Source: a virus
DNA length: 29,836 nt
Strand: one strand, 5' to 3'
Virus record (IMG/VR): IMGVR_UViG_3300020438_000179
Coordinates: 1 to 29,836 of that record
In this document: one piece after another, positions 24,001 to 29,836 of the stretch
How the letters are laid out: every line of letters begins with the position of its first letter
Position numbering within the stretch: the stretch's first letter is position 1
Translations under genes and position numbers: made by a program
Notes under the pieces: model-generated
Database searches by the model: none
The model's input: only the letters and a program-made list of their open reading frames with translations
Told to the model about the DNA's origin: nothing

Positions 24001-27000
24001 TAGAGTTCACTCCTAATAGTGCTGCTGTATCTCCTTTCTTCCCGTCAAATAGAAATACAATTCAATCTGGTAATAGGATAGTAACTCCTAATGAAAATTC
24101 TAGATTTAAATATAAGCATTATTTTGGAAGAATGGATAAAGTTCTTCTCAAATCTACTGGTAATATAATAGTACAAAAGGGAGAACCATCATCTAACCCT
24201 AAACCACCTGCTGATGATCCTAGTGCAATGACACTTGCTACAATTGTGTGGCCACCGTACTTATATAAAACTTCAAATGCTAGGGTATTTTTAATCGATA
24301 ATCGTCGTTATACAATGCGTGATATCGGTGCTATAGAAGATAGAGTTGAGAATTTAGAGAAAGTAACATCTTTATCATTGTTGGAACAGAAAGTTGCAAC
24401 TTTACAAGTTAGAGATGCTGATGGATTAGATAGATTTAAGAGTGGTTTCTTTGCAGATTCTTTAAAGAGTAGAGATTTTGTTGATGTAGCATCCCCAATA
24501 GATATTGATTTGCAAAGAGGATATATGCGTCCTTTGACCGATATCAATTCTATTGATATGCAGGTATTACCTGCCACACAACAGAGTCCTGAAACATTAG
24601 ATTACAACGAAAACTTTACTTTGTTGGATGATAAAGCTCAGAAAACGGGTAGGATGATTACGCTAAAATATAAAGATACTGAATTTGTATCTCAAAATTT
24701 TGCAACTAGAGTAGAAAACCTTAACCCATTTTTAGTTTATAGTTATATTGGTGATTTAAAATTAAGTCCAACTAGTGATAATTGGATCAATACTCATAGA
24801 ACACAAACTCTTTCAACTCAAGTTATTAGAAGAACTTCATTTGATCCTAGAGTTTCTGTAACTAATGTTGATGGTGGATTTGGTGATGACGAATTAAGAT
24901 CAAATACAACTGATAGTATCCAAAAAGTAGAAAGAGATGATATAACATCCAGAAATACTTACATTGCTAGTGAAGAATTTGATCCATTTATTAGATCTAG
25001 AAATATTGAATATAATGTAAATGGATTAAGACCAAATTCTAGGTTCTTTACATTCTTTGATGAATTAGGAAATGTTGATGTAGTTCCTAAAATTATTGGT
25101 ATAGAAAATGTTATTGGAGCATTTAGTGTTGGTGAAACTATTACTGCATTAGTTAATGGAGAGACTTATAGATTTAGACTTTGTAGACCTGATCATAAGT
25201 CTGGACCATTTGCTACACCTGAAATAACATATGAAGTTAATCCTTTAGATAGAAATGAGACATTGCCTACAGCTTACTCTCAAGGATCCACAGTATTGAA
25301 TATTGACACTACTTCTCTTTCTGCTCAAGCACAGGGAGATTTCTTTGGATATCTTCCTGTAGGAACTATTGTTTCTGGTGAAACTAGTGGTGCTCAAGCA
25401 TCTATTGCTACATTAAATCTATTCTCTGATCCTTATGGTGATGTTACTGCTTGTGTATGGATTAGAGATCCATTCGCTACACCTGCTCCACTTGCTAGAG
25501 TAAGAACTGGTGAAAGAGAATTTAAGGTAACATCCAGTTCTGTTAATGCTCAAGGATTAAGAGGTAGTACTGCTATATCATCTGCACAAGCAATTTATAC
25601 TGCAGTTGGAACTACAAGAATAGTACAGACTGATGTTAGTGTTACAACTTTAGAAACTACGACAATACAGAGAGATATAAGTCTGACTTTCGTAAACCGA
25701 AGACCACCCCCACCACCACCACCTCCTGCCCCTGTTATTATTAATAACACAAGAGTTATTGATAATACAGTTACTAATATTGTACAACAAACTATTGAGA
25801 TTGATAATACTCGCACTATTATTCAACCAGTAGAGATACAAGTTCCTGCTCCTCCACAAGCGGAAGAGAATGATGACCCATTGGCACAATCCTTTAAGGT
25901 TGATCAATATGGTGCATATGTAACTTCTGTTGATGTTTTCTTTGCAACAATGGCTGATCCGTCAGTTCCTGCGTTTGTAGAATTGAGAACAATGGAATTA
26001 GGATTCCCAACACAAAAATTGGTATCTCCAGATGCAAGGGTAACCTTAACATCTAATGATATTAATTTGTCTACTGATGCTTCAGTTCCTACTAGAGTAA
26101 CATTTAGTTCTCCAGTATATCTTGAACCATATACAGAGTATGCATTGGTTGTAGGTGCTCCTACAAACACATATGAGGTCTTTACAGCAGAGATGGGACA
26201 GACTGCGCTTAATGCACAATCTTTACCAAGTGCTGCAGGAAGAGTATACTCAAACCAGTTCTCAGTTGGTTCTTTATTCAAATCACAAAATGCTTCTACT
26301 TGGACTCCATGCCAGTTTGAAGATATCTGTTTTAAATTGTATAGAGCAGAGTTTACTGAATCTAATGCTGTAGTTACATTCCAAAATCCACCGATTAGAC
26401 CCAATAATGGTATATTGCCAGTATTGAATAAAAATCCATTGGAGGCACTTCCTAAGAAAGCTGCTCTTGGAATTACAACAACTACTAATGCTGGTCTTAT
26501 TGGTACTGTATTTGTACCTGGTAGAAAAGTTGGTGATGCTTCTGCAAATTATCGATATGGATATATCGAATCAGTTGGTGGACCAGTTCAGACTGGTGGT
26601 ACTCTTGCAGTTGGTGTTCAGACAAATGGTAGTAACTATGGAACTCCATTATCAGGATCTATTAATACATATGCTATTACAGGTCAAGGTTCTGGATTAA
26701 AGTTAGGTGTAACTGTTGGTACTGGTGTATCAGGAATTACTCAACTTACTATTCAGGATGATGGTCAAGGTTATCAAGTTGGTGACATTGTAGGAATCGT
26801 TACTGCTGAAATGAGTGGTAGTGGTTCAGGAGTTAAAATTGGTATTAATTCTCTTGGTGGTTTGGATACATTGTATCTAACTGATATCCAAGCAGAAGAA
26901 TTTACTAATACTCAAAATGTCAACTACTTCCATGAACTTGGAACTATTGTTGATTCTGGTACAGATGTAACTAGGTATGATGAGACAGGTAATCTCAATA

Positions 27001-28334
27001 CGGGTGAATATGTCAAAGTATCTTATTTCAATCATGGAATGTATGGTACTGGTAATAAAGTTGCAATTAGTGGAGTATCCCCAAATACTTTACCAACAAC
27101 AACTTCAACCATAGTTAACTCTACAACAAGTAGTATTGCTATCGGAGATAGTACTGGATTTGATGTATTTGAAGGAGTACAAGTTAGTGCTGCTAATACT
27201 GGTTATGCAATTCTTAATAACGAAATTATTTCTTATACAACTGTTGGTATCAATACTTTAAGTGGTATTGTTAGAGGTGTCAATAACACCCAGTCTATTA
27301 ATCATTCTCAATCATCAAATATTCAGAAATATGAATTTTCTGGAGTAGGTTTGGGTAAGATTAACACTGAACATGATGTCGAAGTTGTTGAAAAGAATAT
27401 GGATGATTTTGTTATTAAGATTGATAGGGAAGGTAGAACTACTGACATTTCTGGGTTATCTCAACCTCAGCTGTCATTTGCTAGTAATGTTCATGGTGGT
27501 GGTGCTAATGCACATGCATCTAAGAACATTCAATATGATACCATAACTCCAGTATATGATATAACAGTACCAGGTCCAACTGATACTGCTAATCTAAGCA
27601 TCAGAACTGTTAGTGGAACTAGTATTGATGGCAATGAGCAATCATTTGTTGATCAAGGATTTGAGAATTATATTCTCAATCAACCTACTAATCTTTTAAC
27701 TACAAGAATAGTTGCTTCTGAAATTAATGAAAATACAAGGTTAACAAATCTCTTTAGGAATAGATCTCTAACAACTAGAGTTGCTATGAATAATGGTGCT
27801 GATGGAAACTCCTTTAGTTCCCCGATGATTTGTTTAGATACAATGGCAATCAAGTTCTCATCAAATAGACTTAATAAACCTATATCTGATGATAACTATG
27901 CTCATGATAAGAGTGCTAATAGTCTCATTGGAGATAAGCATACTTCATATTATGTTTCTAGACCAATTTACATTAAACAACCTGCAACTTCTTTGCAAGT
28001 TATAATTGATGCTTACAGACCTGCATCTACGGATTTCAGAGTTCTGTATAGTATTATCAGAGGTGATATTGATCAGAAGTTTGAATTGTTCCCTGGCTTT
28101 TTAAATAGCGTTGATACTACTGGTGATGGATTTGGAGATACGGCAATTGATCCTAATAAGAATGATGGCCGTCCTGATAAATTCATTAATCCAACTGGAA
28201 ACTTTAATGAGTATCAATACTCTGCTAATGATTTAGAACCTTATACTGGGTTTGTCATTAAGATTGTATTTAATGGTACTAATCAAGCTGAAATTCCCAT
28301 TATCAAGAACATTAGGGCATTAGCACTAGCATGA
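21015..28334 (+). CDS. Large DUF4815-type tail structural protein
   Basis: The product has 2439 residues. The N-terminus (S-P-Y-Y-D-D-F-D, V-L-F-K-P-G-F-P-V-Q-A-R-E-L-T-S-L-Q-S-I-L-Q-N-Q-V, then F-K-E-G-S-V-V-I-P-G-G) is the typical opening of DUF4815 proteins of cyanophage tails. A conserved R-R-Y-T-M-R-D-I-G-A-I-E-D-R-V helix lies near residues 1097-1111, followed by D-G-L-D-R-F-K-S-G-F. Eight prolines (1564-1571) and an I/V-N-x-x-T-rich stretch divide it from the C-terminal third. That third opens with D-D-P-L-A-Q-S-F-K-V, carries an E-I-I-x-Y-T/R-G module (about 2031-2102), and ends with the common cyanophage segment I-D-A-Y-R-P ... N-D-G-R-P-D ... I-R-A-L-A-L-A. Position after gene 8 suggests a role analogous to gp9/gp10 (wedge periphery, fibre attachment); this is inference. 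Its stop overlaps the next start (ATGA). Confidence 0.85.
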   Translation: MPQQTNLNISPYYDDFDRSTNYHKVLFKPGFPVQARELTSLQSILQNQVEQFGSHVFKEGSVVIPGGVTYDGNYFAVRLDPTHLGTDVEVYIKNLLGKRIKGQSSGITAKIINCVLASTSISSDPTLYVKYLSPGPSGSFDFFNDSELILLEEPVTYGNTTLNTGSTIASTISQDSCLSGSAVSVQSGVYFVRGAFVRVNQQTLILDQYDNKPFYRVGLQVVETAVNAKVDPTLYDNAKGFSNFAAPGADRLKIELKLAKKSTSDFDDTDFIELIRVRAGTVVKEINRTSEYNLIKDYFAKRTFDESGDYTTTPFFISVLDSLNDRMGSEGIYYATESTRQGNTPNDDLACVRVSPGTAYVKGYEFETLGETIDCEKPRTTSDKIEESFSFRLGNRLRLNGVSGITTFRNTIDLQTGISSETIGDAKVYNFGLVDSKYKDNTTEFDAYLYDVQLYTKLLINANVSNDEVIQSAFVEGSETGATGYTITAGAGSSTLTLTQVSGKFQPGEKITFKSNQNLSRIVDKVIAYDMNDVENVQQANTFYGKKKLDQVVPYNIGDSDVRITTGGVCTSTGKTFERFKPGDVIIYYRSNQSVPNRNVVSLVANDGSNMTVVALTTNPNLFTGSLPGSTFEGRIYKGEQKLSNEENAGLYLPLPKKDIADIDFTGAQLYISDQVTGEVTDANGTLVVNTSSLSVDDCNFVSFDQERYQVQYNSGVVASVTQDQVTVTDDVLTISGLNFSQTGVRVNVTVAKSNIKNKVKEYKRSQEIEIVYSSKDLSGSTANNTIDDGLTTSGLYGIRVQDEEICLNFPDVSEVIAVYESLDKNKPILDQLVFSSTDPIFQNAIVGETIVGENTNAVARIVSVNAGSSSISIVYETTDKFQLLETLLFQESNSTATLQSSIQGKYNNVTDAFTLDKGQRDQFYDYSRLLRVNNGYIPSRKLLVVLDRYDIPAADTGDIFTVNSYDADRFKKNVPTIGKSGVRATDTLDFRPRVVEFTPNSAAVSPFFPSNRNTIQSGNRIVTPNENSRFKYKHYFGRMDKVLLKSTGNIIVQKGEPSSNPKPPADDPSAMTLATIVWPPYLYKTSNARVFLIDNRRYTMRDIGAIEDRVENLEKVTSLSLLEQKVATLQVRDADGLDRFKSGFFADSLKSRDFVDVASPIDIDLQRGYMRPLTDINSIDMQVLPATQQSPETLDYNENFTLLDDKAQKTGRMITLKYKDTEFVSQNFATRVENLNPFLVYSYIGDLKLSPTSDNWINTHRTQTLSTQVIRRTSFDPRVSVTNVDGGFGDDELRSNTTDSIQKVERDDITSRNTYIASEEFDPFIRSRNIEYNVNGLRPNSRFFTFFDELGNVDVVPKIIGIENVIGAFSVGETITALVNGETYRFRLCRPDHKSGPFATPEITYEVNPLDRNETLPTAYSQGSTVLNIDTTSLSAQAQGDFFGYLPVGTIVSGETSGAQASIATLNLFSDPYGDVTACVWIRDPFATPAPLARVRTGEREFKVTSSSVNAQGLRGSTAISSAQAIYTAVGTTRIVQTDVSVTTLETTTIQRDISLTFVNRRPPPPPPPPAPVIINNTRVIDNTVTNIVQQTIEIDNTRTIIQPVEIQVPAPPQAEENDDPLAQSFKVDQYGAYVTSVDVFFATMADPSVPAFVELRTMELGFPTQKLVSPDARVTLTSNDINLSTDASVPTRVTFSSPVYLEPYTEYALVVGAPTNTYEVFTAEMGQTALNAQSLPSAAGRVYSNQFSVGSLFKSQNASTWTPCQFEDICFKLYRAEFTESNAVVTFQNPPIRPNNGILPVLNKNPLEALPKKAALGITTTTNAGLIGTVFVPGRKVGDASANYRYGYIESVGGPVQTGGTLAVGVQTNGSNYGTPLSGSINTYAITGQGSGLKLGVTVGTGVSGITQLTIQDDGQGYQVGDIVGIVTAEMSGSGSGVKIGINSLGGLDTLYLTDIQAEEFTNTQNVNYFHELGTIVDSGTDVTRYDETGNLNTGEYVKVSYFNHGMYGTGNKVAISGVSPNTLPTTTSTIVNSTTSSIAIGDSTGFDVFEGVQVSAANTGYAILNNEIISYTTVGINTLSGIVRGVNNTQSINHSQSSNIQKYEFSGVGLGKINTEHDVEVVEKNMDDFVIKIDREGRTTDISGLSQPQLSFASNVHGGGANAHASKNIQYDTITPVYDITVPGPTDTANLSIRTVSGTSIDGNEQSFVDQGFENYILNQPTNLLTTRIVASEINENTRLTNLFRNRSLTTRVAMNNGADGNSFSSPMICLDTMAIKFSSNRLNKPISDDNYAHDKSANSLIGDKHTSYYVSRPIYIKQPATSLQVIIDAYRPASTDFRVLYSIIRGDIDQKFELFPGFLNSVDTTGDGFGDTAIDPNKNDGRPDKFINPTGNFNEYQYSANDLEPYTGFVIKIVFNGTNQAEIPIIKNIRALALA
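25704..25727 (+). other. Eight-proline hinge in the DUF4815 protein
   Basis: Residues 1564-1571 are eight consecutive prolines, flanked by R-R and A-P-V. Downstream come repeats of the type V-I-x-N-T / I-D-N-T (about 1574-1608) and a second proline patch with P-A-P-P. Together they form a stiff spacer separating the N-terminal ~1560 residues from the receptor-like C-terminal part. Confidence 0.8.
27105..27320 (+). repeat. E-I-I-x-Y-T/R-G module in the DUF4815 protein
   Basis: Residues about 2031-2102 have S-S-I-A-I-G-D ... A-I-L-N-N-E-I-I-S-Y-T-T-V ... L-S-G-I-V-R-G-V-N-N-T ... I-N-H-S. The order matches the two copies in the giant gp7-like protein. A G-x-G-Y segment (I-Q-D-D-G-Q-G-Y) lies a little upstream, near 26750-26790. 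Confidence 0.6.
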
Positions 28335-28528
28335 TAAGGGTTGAAGGACACACAGATCTCTATAGAGATGAGAAAACTGGGGCTATCATAAATGATGATA
28401 GCTCTGGTTATTCTGCTTATATGAAAGCAAAAGAAAAAAAATTGTTAGAAAAAAAAGAACTAGATACTATGAAGCAAGAAATTTCTGAGATAAAAGAAAT
28501 GCTTGCTAAAATAACAGAAAAACTATGA
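28331..28528 (+). CDS. Hypothetical 65-residue coiled-coil protein
   Basis: The N-terminal half (MIRVEGHTDLYRDEKTGAII) looks like a small beta element with G-Y-S-A-Y near residue 26. Residues 32-65 form a charged, Lys/Glu-rich helix with leucine and isoleucine at heptad-like spacing, likely a coiled coil. The start overlaps the DUF4815 stop as ATGA and the stop overlaps the next start as ATGA, so translation is coupled. The position suggests a baseplate or tail assembly factor. The family is not recognised. Confidence 0.7.
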   Translation: MIRVEGHTDLYRDEKTGAIINDDSSGYSAYMKAKEKKLLEKKELDTMKQEISEIKEMLAKITEKL

Positions 28529-28713
28529 GAGACCCAAGAGTAGAACACCTAAGATTTCTTCACGGTGATGATTGTGTACCTACACAAATAGCTGATTTGG
28601 GTGATATGGAAATACTAAGAAATGATATAGATCGGTTAGATAGAAAATTCGATCAGGTAACTCAAGTACTGCAGGAAGTTCTAACGGAGATAAAGAAACT
28701 AAATACCTTATAG
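28525..28713 (+). CDS. Hypothetical 62-residue coiled-coil protein
   Basis: The first 25 residues contain H-L-R-F-L-H-G-D-D-C-V-P-T. Residues 27-61 form an amphipathic helix (I-L-R-N-D-I-D-R-L-D-R-K-F and V-L-Q-E-V-L-T-E-I-K-K-L), again a probable coiled coil. Being joined to the preceding coiled-coil gene by ATGA, the two may form a heteromer; that is inference. A CTAAATA promoter box for the next operon lies within its last codons. The function is unknown. Confidence 0.7.
   Translation: MRDPRVEHLRFLHGDDCVPTQIADLGDMEILRNDIDRLDRKFDQVTQVLQEVLTEIKKLNTL
28699..28705 (+). promoter_or_regulatory. Late-type promoter CTAAATA
   Basis: CTAAATA followed by CC, within the last five codons of the 62-residue gene and 28 bases before ATG 28734. 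It has the same form and placement as the box at 1981-1987 and would start the tail-fibre operon. The leader has AAAAAG just before the ATG, a weak ribosome site at best. Confidence 0.6.
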
Positions 28714-28733
28714 GATAATAGTAATGTAAAAAG

Positions 28734-29075
28734 ATGGCAGTATATGTCTCTAACTTACAGATTGAACAAGGGTCTGATTTTGAACATTTATTTTCTCTAG
28801 GTGATAACGATAATAATACTACCTTGGATCTGACTGGATACAGTGTCGCTTCTAAGCTCCGCAAATGGGCTGGAAGTAATACAGCTTATTCCTTCACATC
28901 ATCTGTCTCTAGTGCTACAGATGGTCAGATCACTATATCTATGACCGATAGCACAACAAATACCATCAAACCAGGAAGGTACATATATGATGTTGTTGTG
29001 ACAGAATCTTCTTCGGGTCTCAAAACGAGAATTGTTGAAGGTCAAGTCCTAGTTAGACAAGGGGTAACAAGGTAA
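28734..29075 (+). CDS. Small beta-domain tail/baseplate protein (BppU-N-like)
   Basis: The product has 113 residues with predicted alternating strands: a start of A-V-Y-V-S-N-L-Q-I-E-Q-G-S-D-F, then L-D-L-T-G-Y-S-V-A-S-K-L-R-K (about 31-44), I-T-I-S-M-T and I-K-P-G-R-Y-I-Y-D-V-V-V-T (about 78-90). This order (E-Q-G, L-T-G-Y, P-G-x-Y-x-Y-D) is seen in Ig-like N-terminal domains of phage baseplate upper or tail-fibre adaptor proteins. It starts ATGGC and its stop overlaps the next gene as TAATG. It probably connects the baseplate and fibre; the assignment is by pattern only. Confidence 0.65.
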   Translation: MAVYVSNLQIEQGSDFEHLFSLGDNDNNTTLDLTGYSVASKLRKWAGSNTAYSFTSSVSSATDGQITISMTDSTTNTIKPGRYIYDVVVTESSSGLKTRIVEGQVLVRQGVTR

Positions 29076-29290
29076 TGCCATCATTAAGAATTGGTACTGG
29101 CAGCCAAGTAAAGGTTATTGCCAGCGGCTCTTTAGGAGGCGGCGGTGGTGGGGGTAAACTAGTTTTACTTTCAGATGTTAATGCTGCAAGTTTAACTAAT
29201 GGTAGTTTTTTAGTCTATGACTCAGCATCTGCCAAGTTTATAACTCAAACTAATTTACCATCTACTACTATTGATGGAGGGGAATACTAA
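29075..29290 (+). CDS. Small tail-fibre-associated protein with Gly linker
   Basis: The product has 71 residues. A short beta N-terminus (PSLRIGTGSQVKV) is followed by seven glycines (21-27) and then L-S-D-V-N-A-A-S-L-T-N-G-S-F-L-V-Y-D-S-A-S-A-K-F. The L-S-D-V ... L-x-Y-D-x-x-x-x-K-F pattern is common in phage tail-fibre shafts and their attachment proteins. AAGG lies four bases before the start, and both ends overlap neighbours as TAATG, so it is co-translated with them. Likely a fibre connector or collar protein; the exact role is unknown. Confidence 0.65.
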   Translation: MPSLRIGTGSQVKVIASGSLGGGGGGGKLVLLSDVNAASLTNGSFLVYDSASAKFITQTNLPSTTIDGGEY

Positions 29291-29836
29291 TGTCGGCAAC
29301 GATTCTATTAAAAAGAACGAGAGGAACTTCGCCTCCTACTGCAGCACCTGTTGGTACTGGTGTATCCTTTGGTGAATTAATATACACTTATGATACTACA
29401 AATGTAGGTGCTGGTAAGTCTTATAAAAAATTATATATTGGTCATCCAGACGGAAATACTTCTGCTCCAATAGCAATCGGTGGTGAATATTACACCGATA
29501 TGTTACCAGAGAACCCTGCTGACTTTGGTAAGCCAACTGGATCTAAGGCAGTTATTCTTAACCCCTCAGGACAGATAAACACCTGGAGTGTCGCTACAGA
29601 CCTTCTAGTAGGTGCTGCAGCCACTGTATCAGGTAATCTATCTGTTGCTGGTAATCTTGATGTTACAGGCGATTTAACATATGATGAAGTAAATGCAAGA
29701 AACTGGAATATAAGTGGTGTAGGTACTATCCCTACTCTTTATGTAACTGACATTACTGACACTCTTAACCTACAAAGTAAGGTAGGTATTATCAGTGCTC
29801 TTGCTGGTGTTGGTGCTACATATAACGATTTTAATT
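29290..29836 (+). CDS. Tail-fibre-like protein, 3' end beyond the window
   Basis: The frame is open from ATG 29290 to the window end (182 complete codons), so the gene is partial only because of the window. A strong ribosome site, GGAGGGG, lies eight bases upstream. The N-terminus has L-L-K-R-T-R-G-T-S-P, then F-G-E-L-I-Y-T-Y-D and K-L-Y-I-G-H-P-D-G, P-I-A-I-G-G-E-Y-Y. This G-E-L-x-Y ... L-x-I-G ... I-x-I-G-G order is typical of cyanophage tail-fibre or tail-collar starts. Later residues (V-S-G-N-L-S-V-A-G-N-L-D-V-T-G-D-L) form regular G-N-L/V-x-V-x-G turns as in trimeric beta-shafts. It would be the receptor-binding or side fibre. Confidence 0.75.
   Translation, partial: MSATILLKRTRGTSPPTAAPVGTGVSFGELIYTYDTTNVGAGKSYKKLYIGHPDGNTSAPIAIGGEYYTDMLPENPADFGKPTGSKAVILNPSGQINTWSVATDLLVGAAATVSGNLSVAGNLDVTGDLTYDEVNARNWNISGVGTIPTLYVTDITDTLNLQSKVGIISALAGVGATYNDFN

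Noticed and set aside
25904-26404. A 166-codon frame on the minus strand
   Set aside because: It lies entirely opposite the well-supported DUF4815 gene. No ribosome site or promoter is evident and its sequence shows no known motifs. Codon structure of the + strand gene explains its openness.
28334-28740. Rho-independent terminators between late operons
   Set aside because: No GC-rich hairpin followed by a T run is present at this or the other operon boundaries (534-581, 2609-2652, 19395-19433).
28580-28864. A 94-codon minus-strand frame spanning the late promoter
   Set aside because: It is opposed by two supported + genes and a promoter, and no minus-strand gene exists elsewhere in the window.

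Overview
The window looks like part of the late virion-structure region of a T4-like marine cyanophage (a myovirus of Synechococcus or Prochlorococcus, Kyanoviridae type). The reasons are a baseplate-wedge series in T4 order (gp25, gp6, gp7-like, gp8), a DUF4815-type tail structural protein, T4-style TATAAATA/CTAAATA late promoters, and a gene pair (DUF2997 plus DUF1257/Ycf35) otherwise typical of cyanobacteria and plastids. The DNA is AT-rich. Every supported gene is on the + strand, and genes are packed with 1-4 base stop/start overlaps or gaps of a few bases. The exact phage cannot be named from sequence reading alone.

Positions 1-169 are non-coding or hold only the tail of an upstream gene. 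Positions 170-534 carry two tiny genes joined by an ATGA overlap, the first AbrB/MazE-like. A near-consensus sigma70-type promoter (531-559) then precedes a GT-A-like glycosyltransferase gene (581-1336) and four small genes (1314-1984), one of which encodes a short membrane segment. A CTAAATA late-type promoter (1981-1987) opens the DUF2997-ycf35 pair (2010-2609). A TATAAATA late promoter (2620-2627) opens the baseplate wedge operon: gene 25 (2652-3050), gene 6 (3055-4974) and a giant 4804-codon gene 7-like gene (4981-19395), which alone fills almost half of the window. Another TATAAATA (19391-19398) covers the stop codon of the giant gene and opens gene 8 (19433-21010) and the 2439-codon DUF4815 gene (21015-28334). 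Two small coiled-coil genes follow (28331-28713). A CTAAATA box (28699-28705) then opens what looks like a tail-fibre operon: a 113-residue beta-domain protein, a 71-residue glycine-linker protein, and the start of a tail-fibre gene cut by the window end (29290-29836).

The wedge proteins would assemble into the baseplate. In T4, gp7, gp8, gp10, gp6, gp53 and gp25 form each wedge. Here gp8 is enlarged by two insertions, the gp7-like protein is several times the T4 length, and the DUF4815 protein sits where T4 has gp9/gp10. The three largest proteins share small repeated beta modules: a glycine/GxGY module, and an 'E-I-I-x-Y-T ... R-G' module in two of them. This suggests that host-range or decoration modules move among baseplate proteins. 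Notable internal features of the giant protein are a YHYH-like domain and an eight-unit array with one periodic cysteine per unit. All five promoter-proximal genes begin ATGGC, and at least four of them lack a Shine-Dalgarno sequence.
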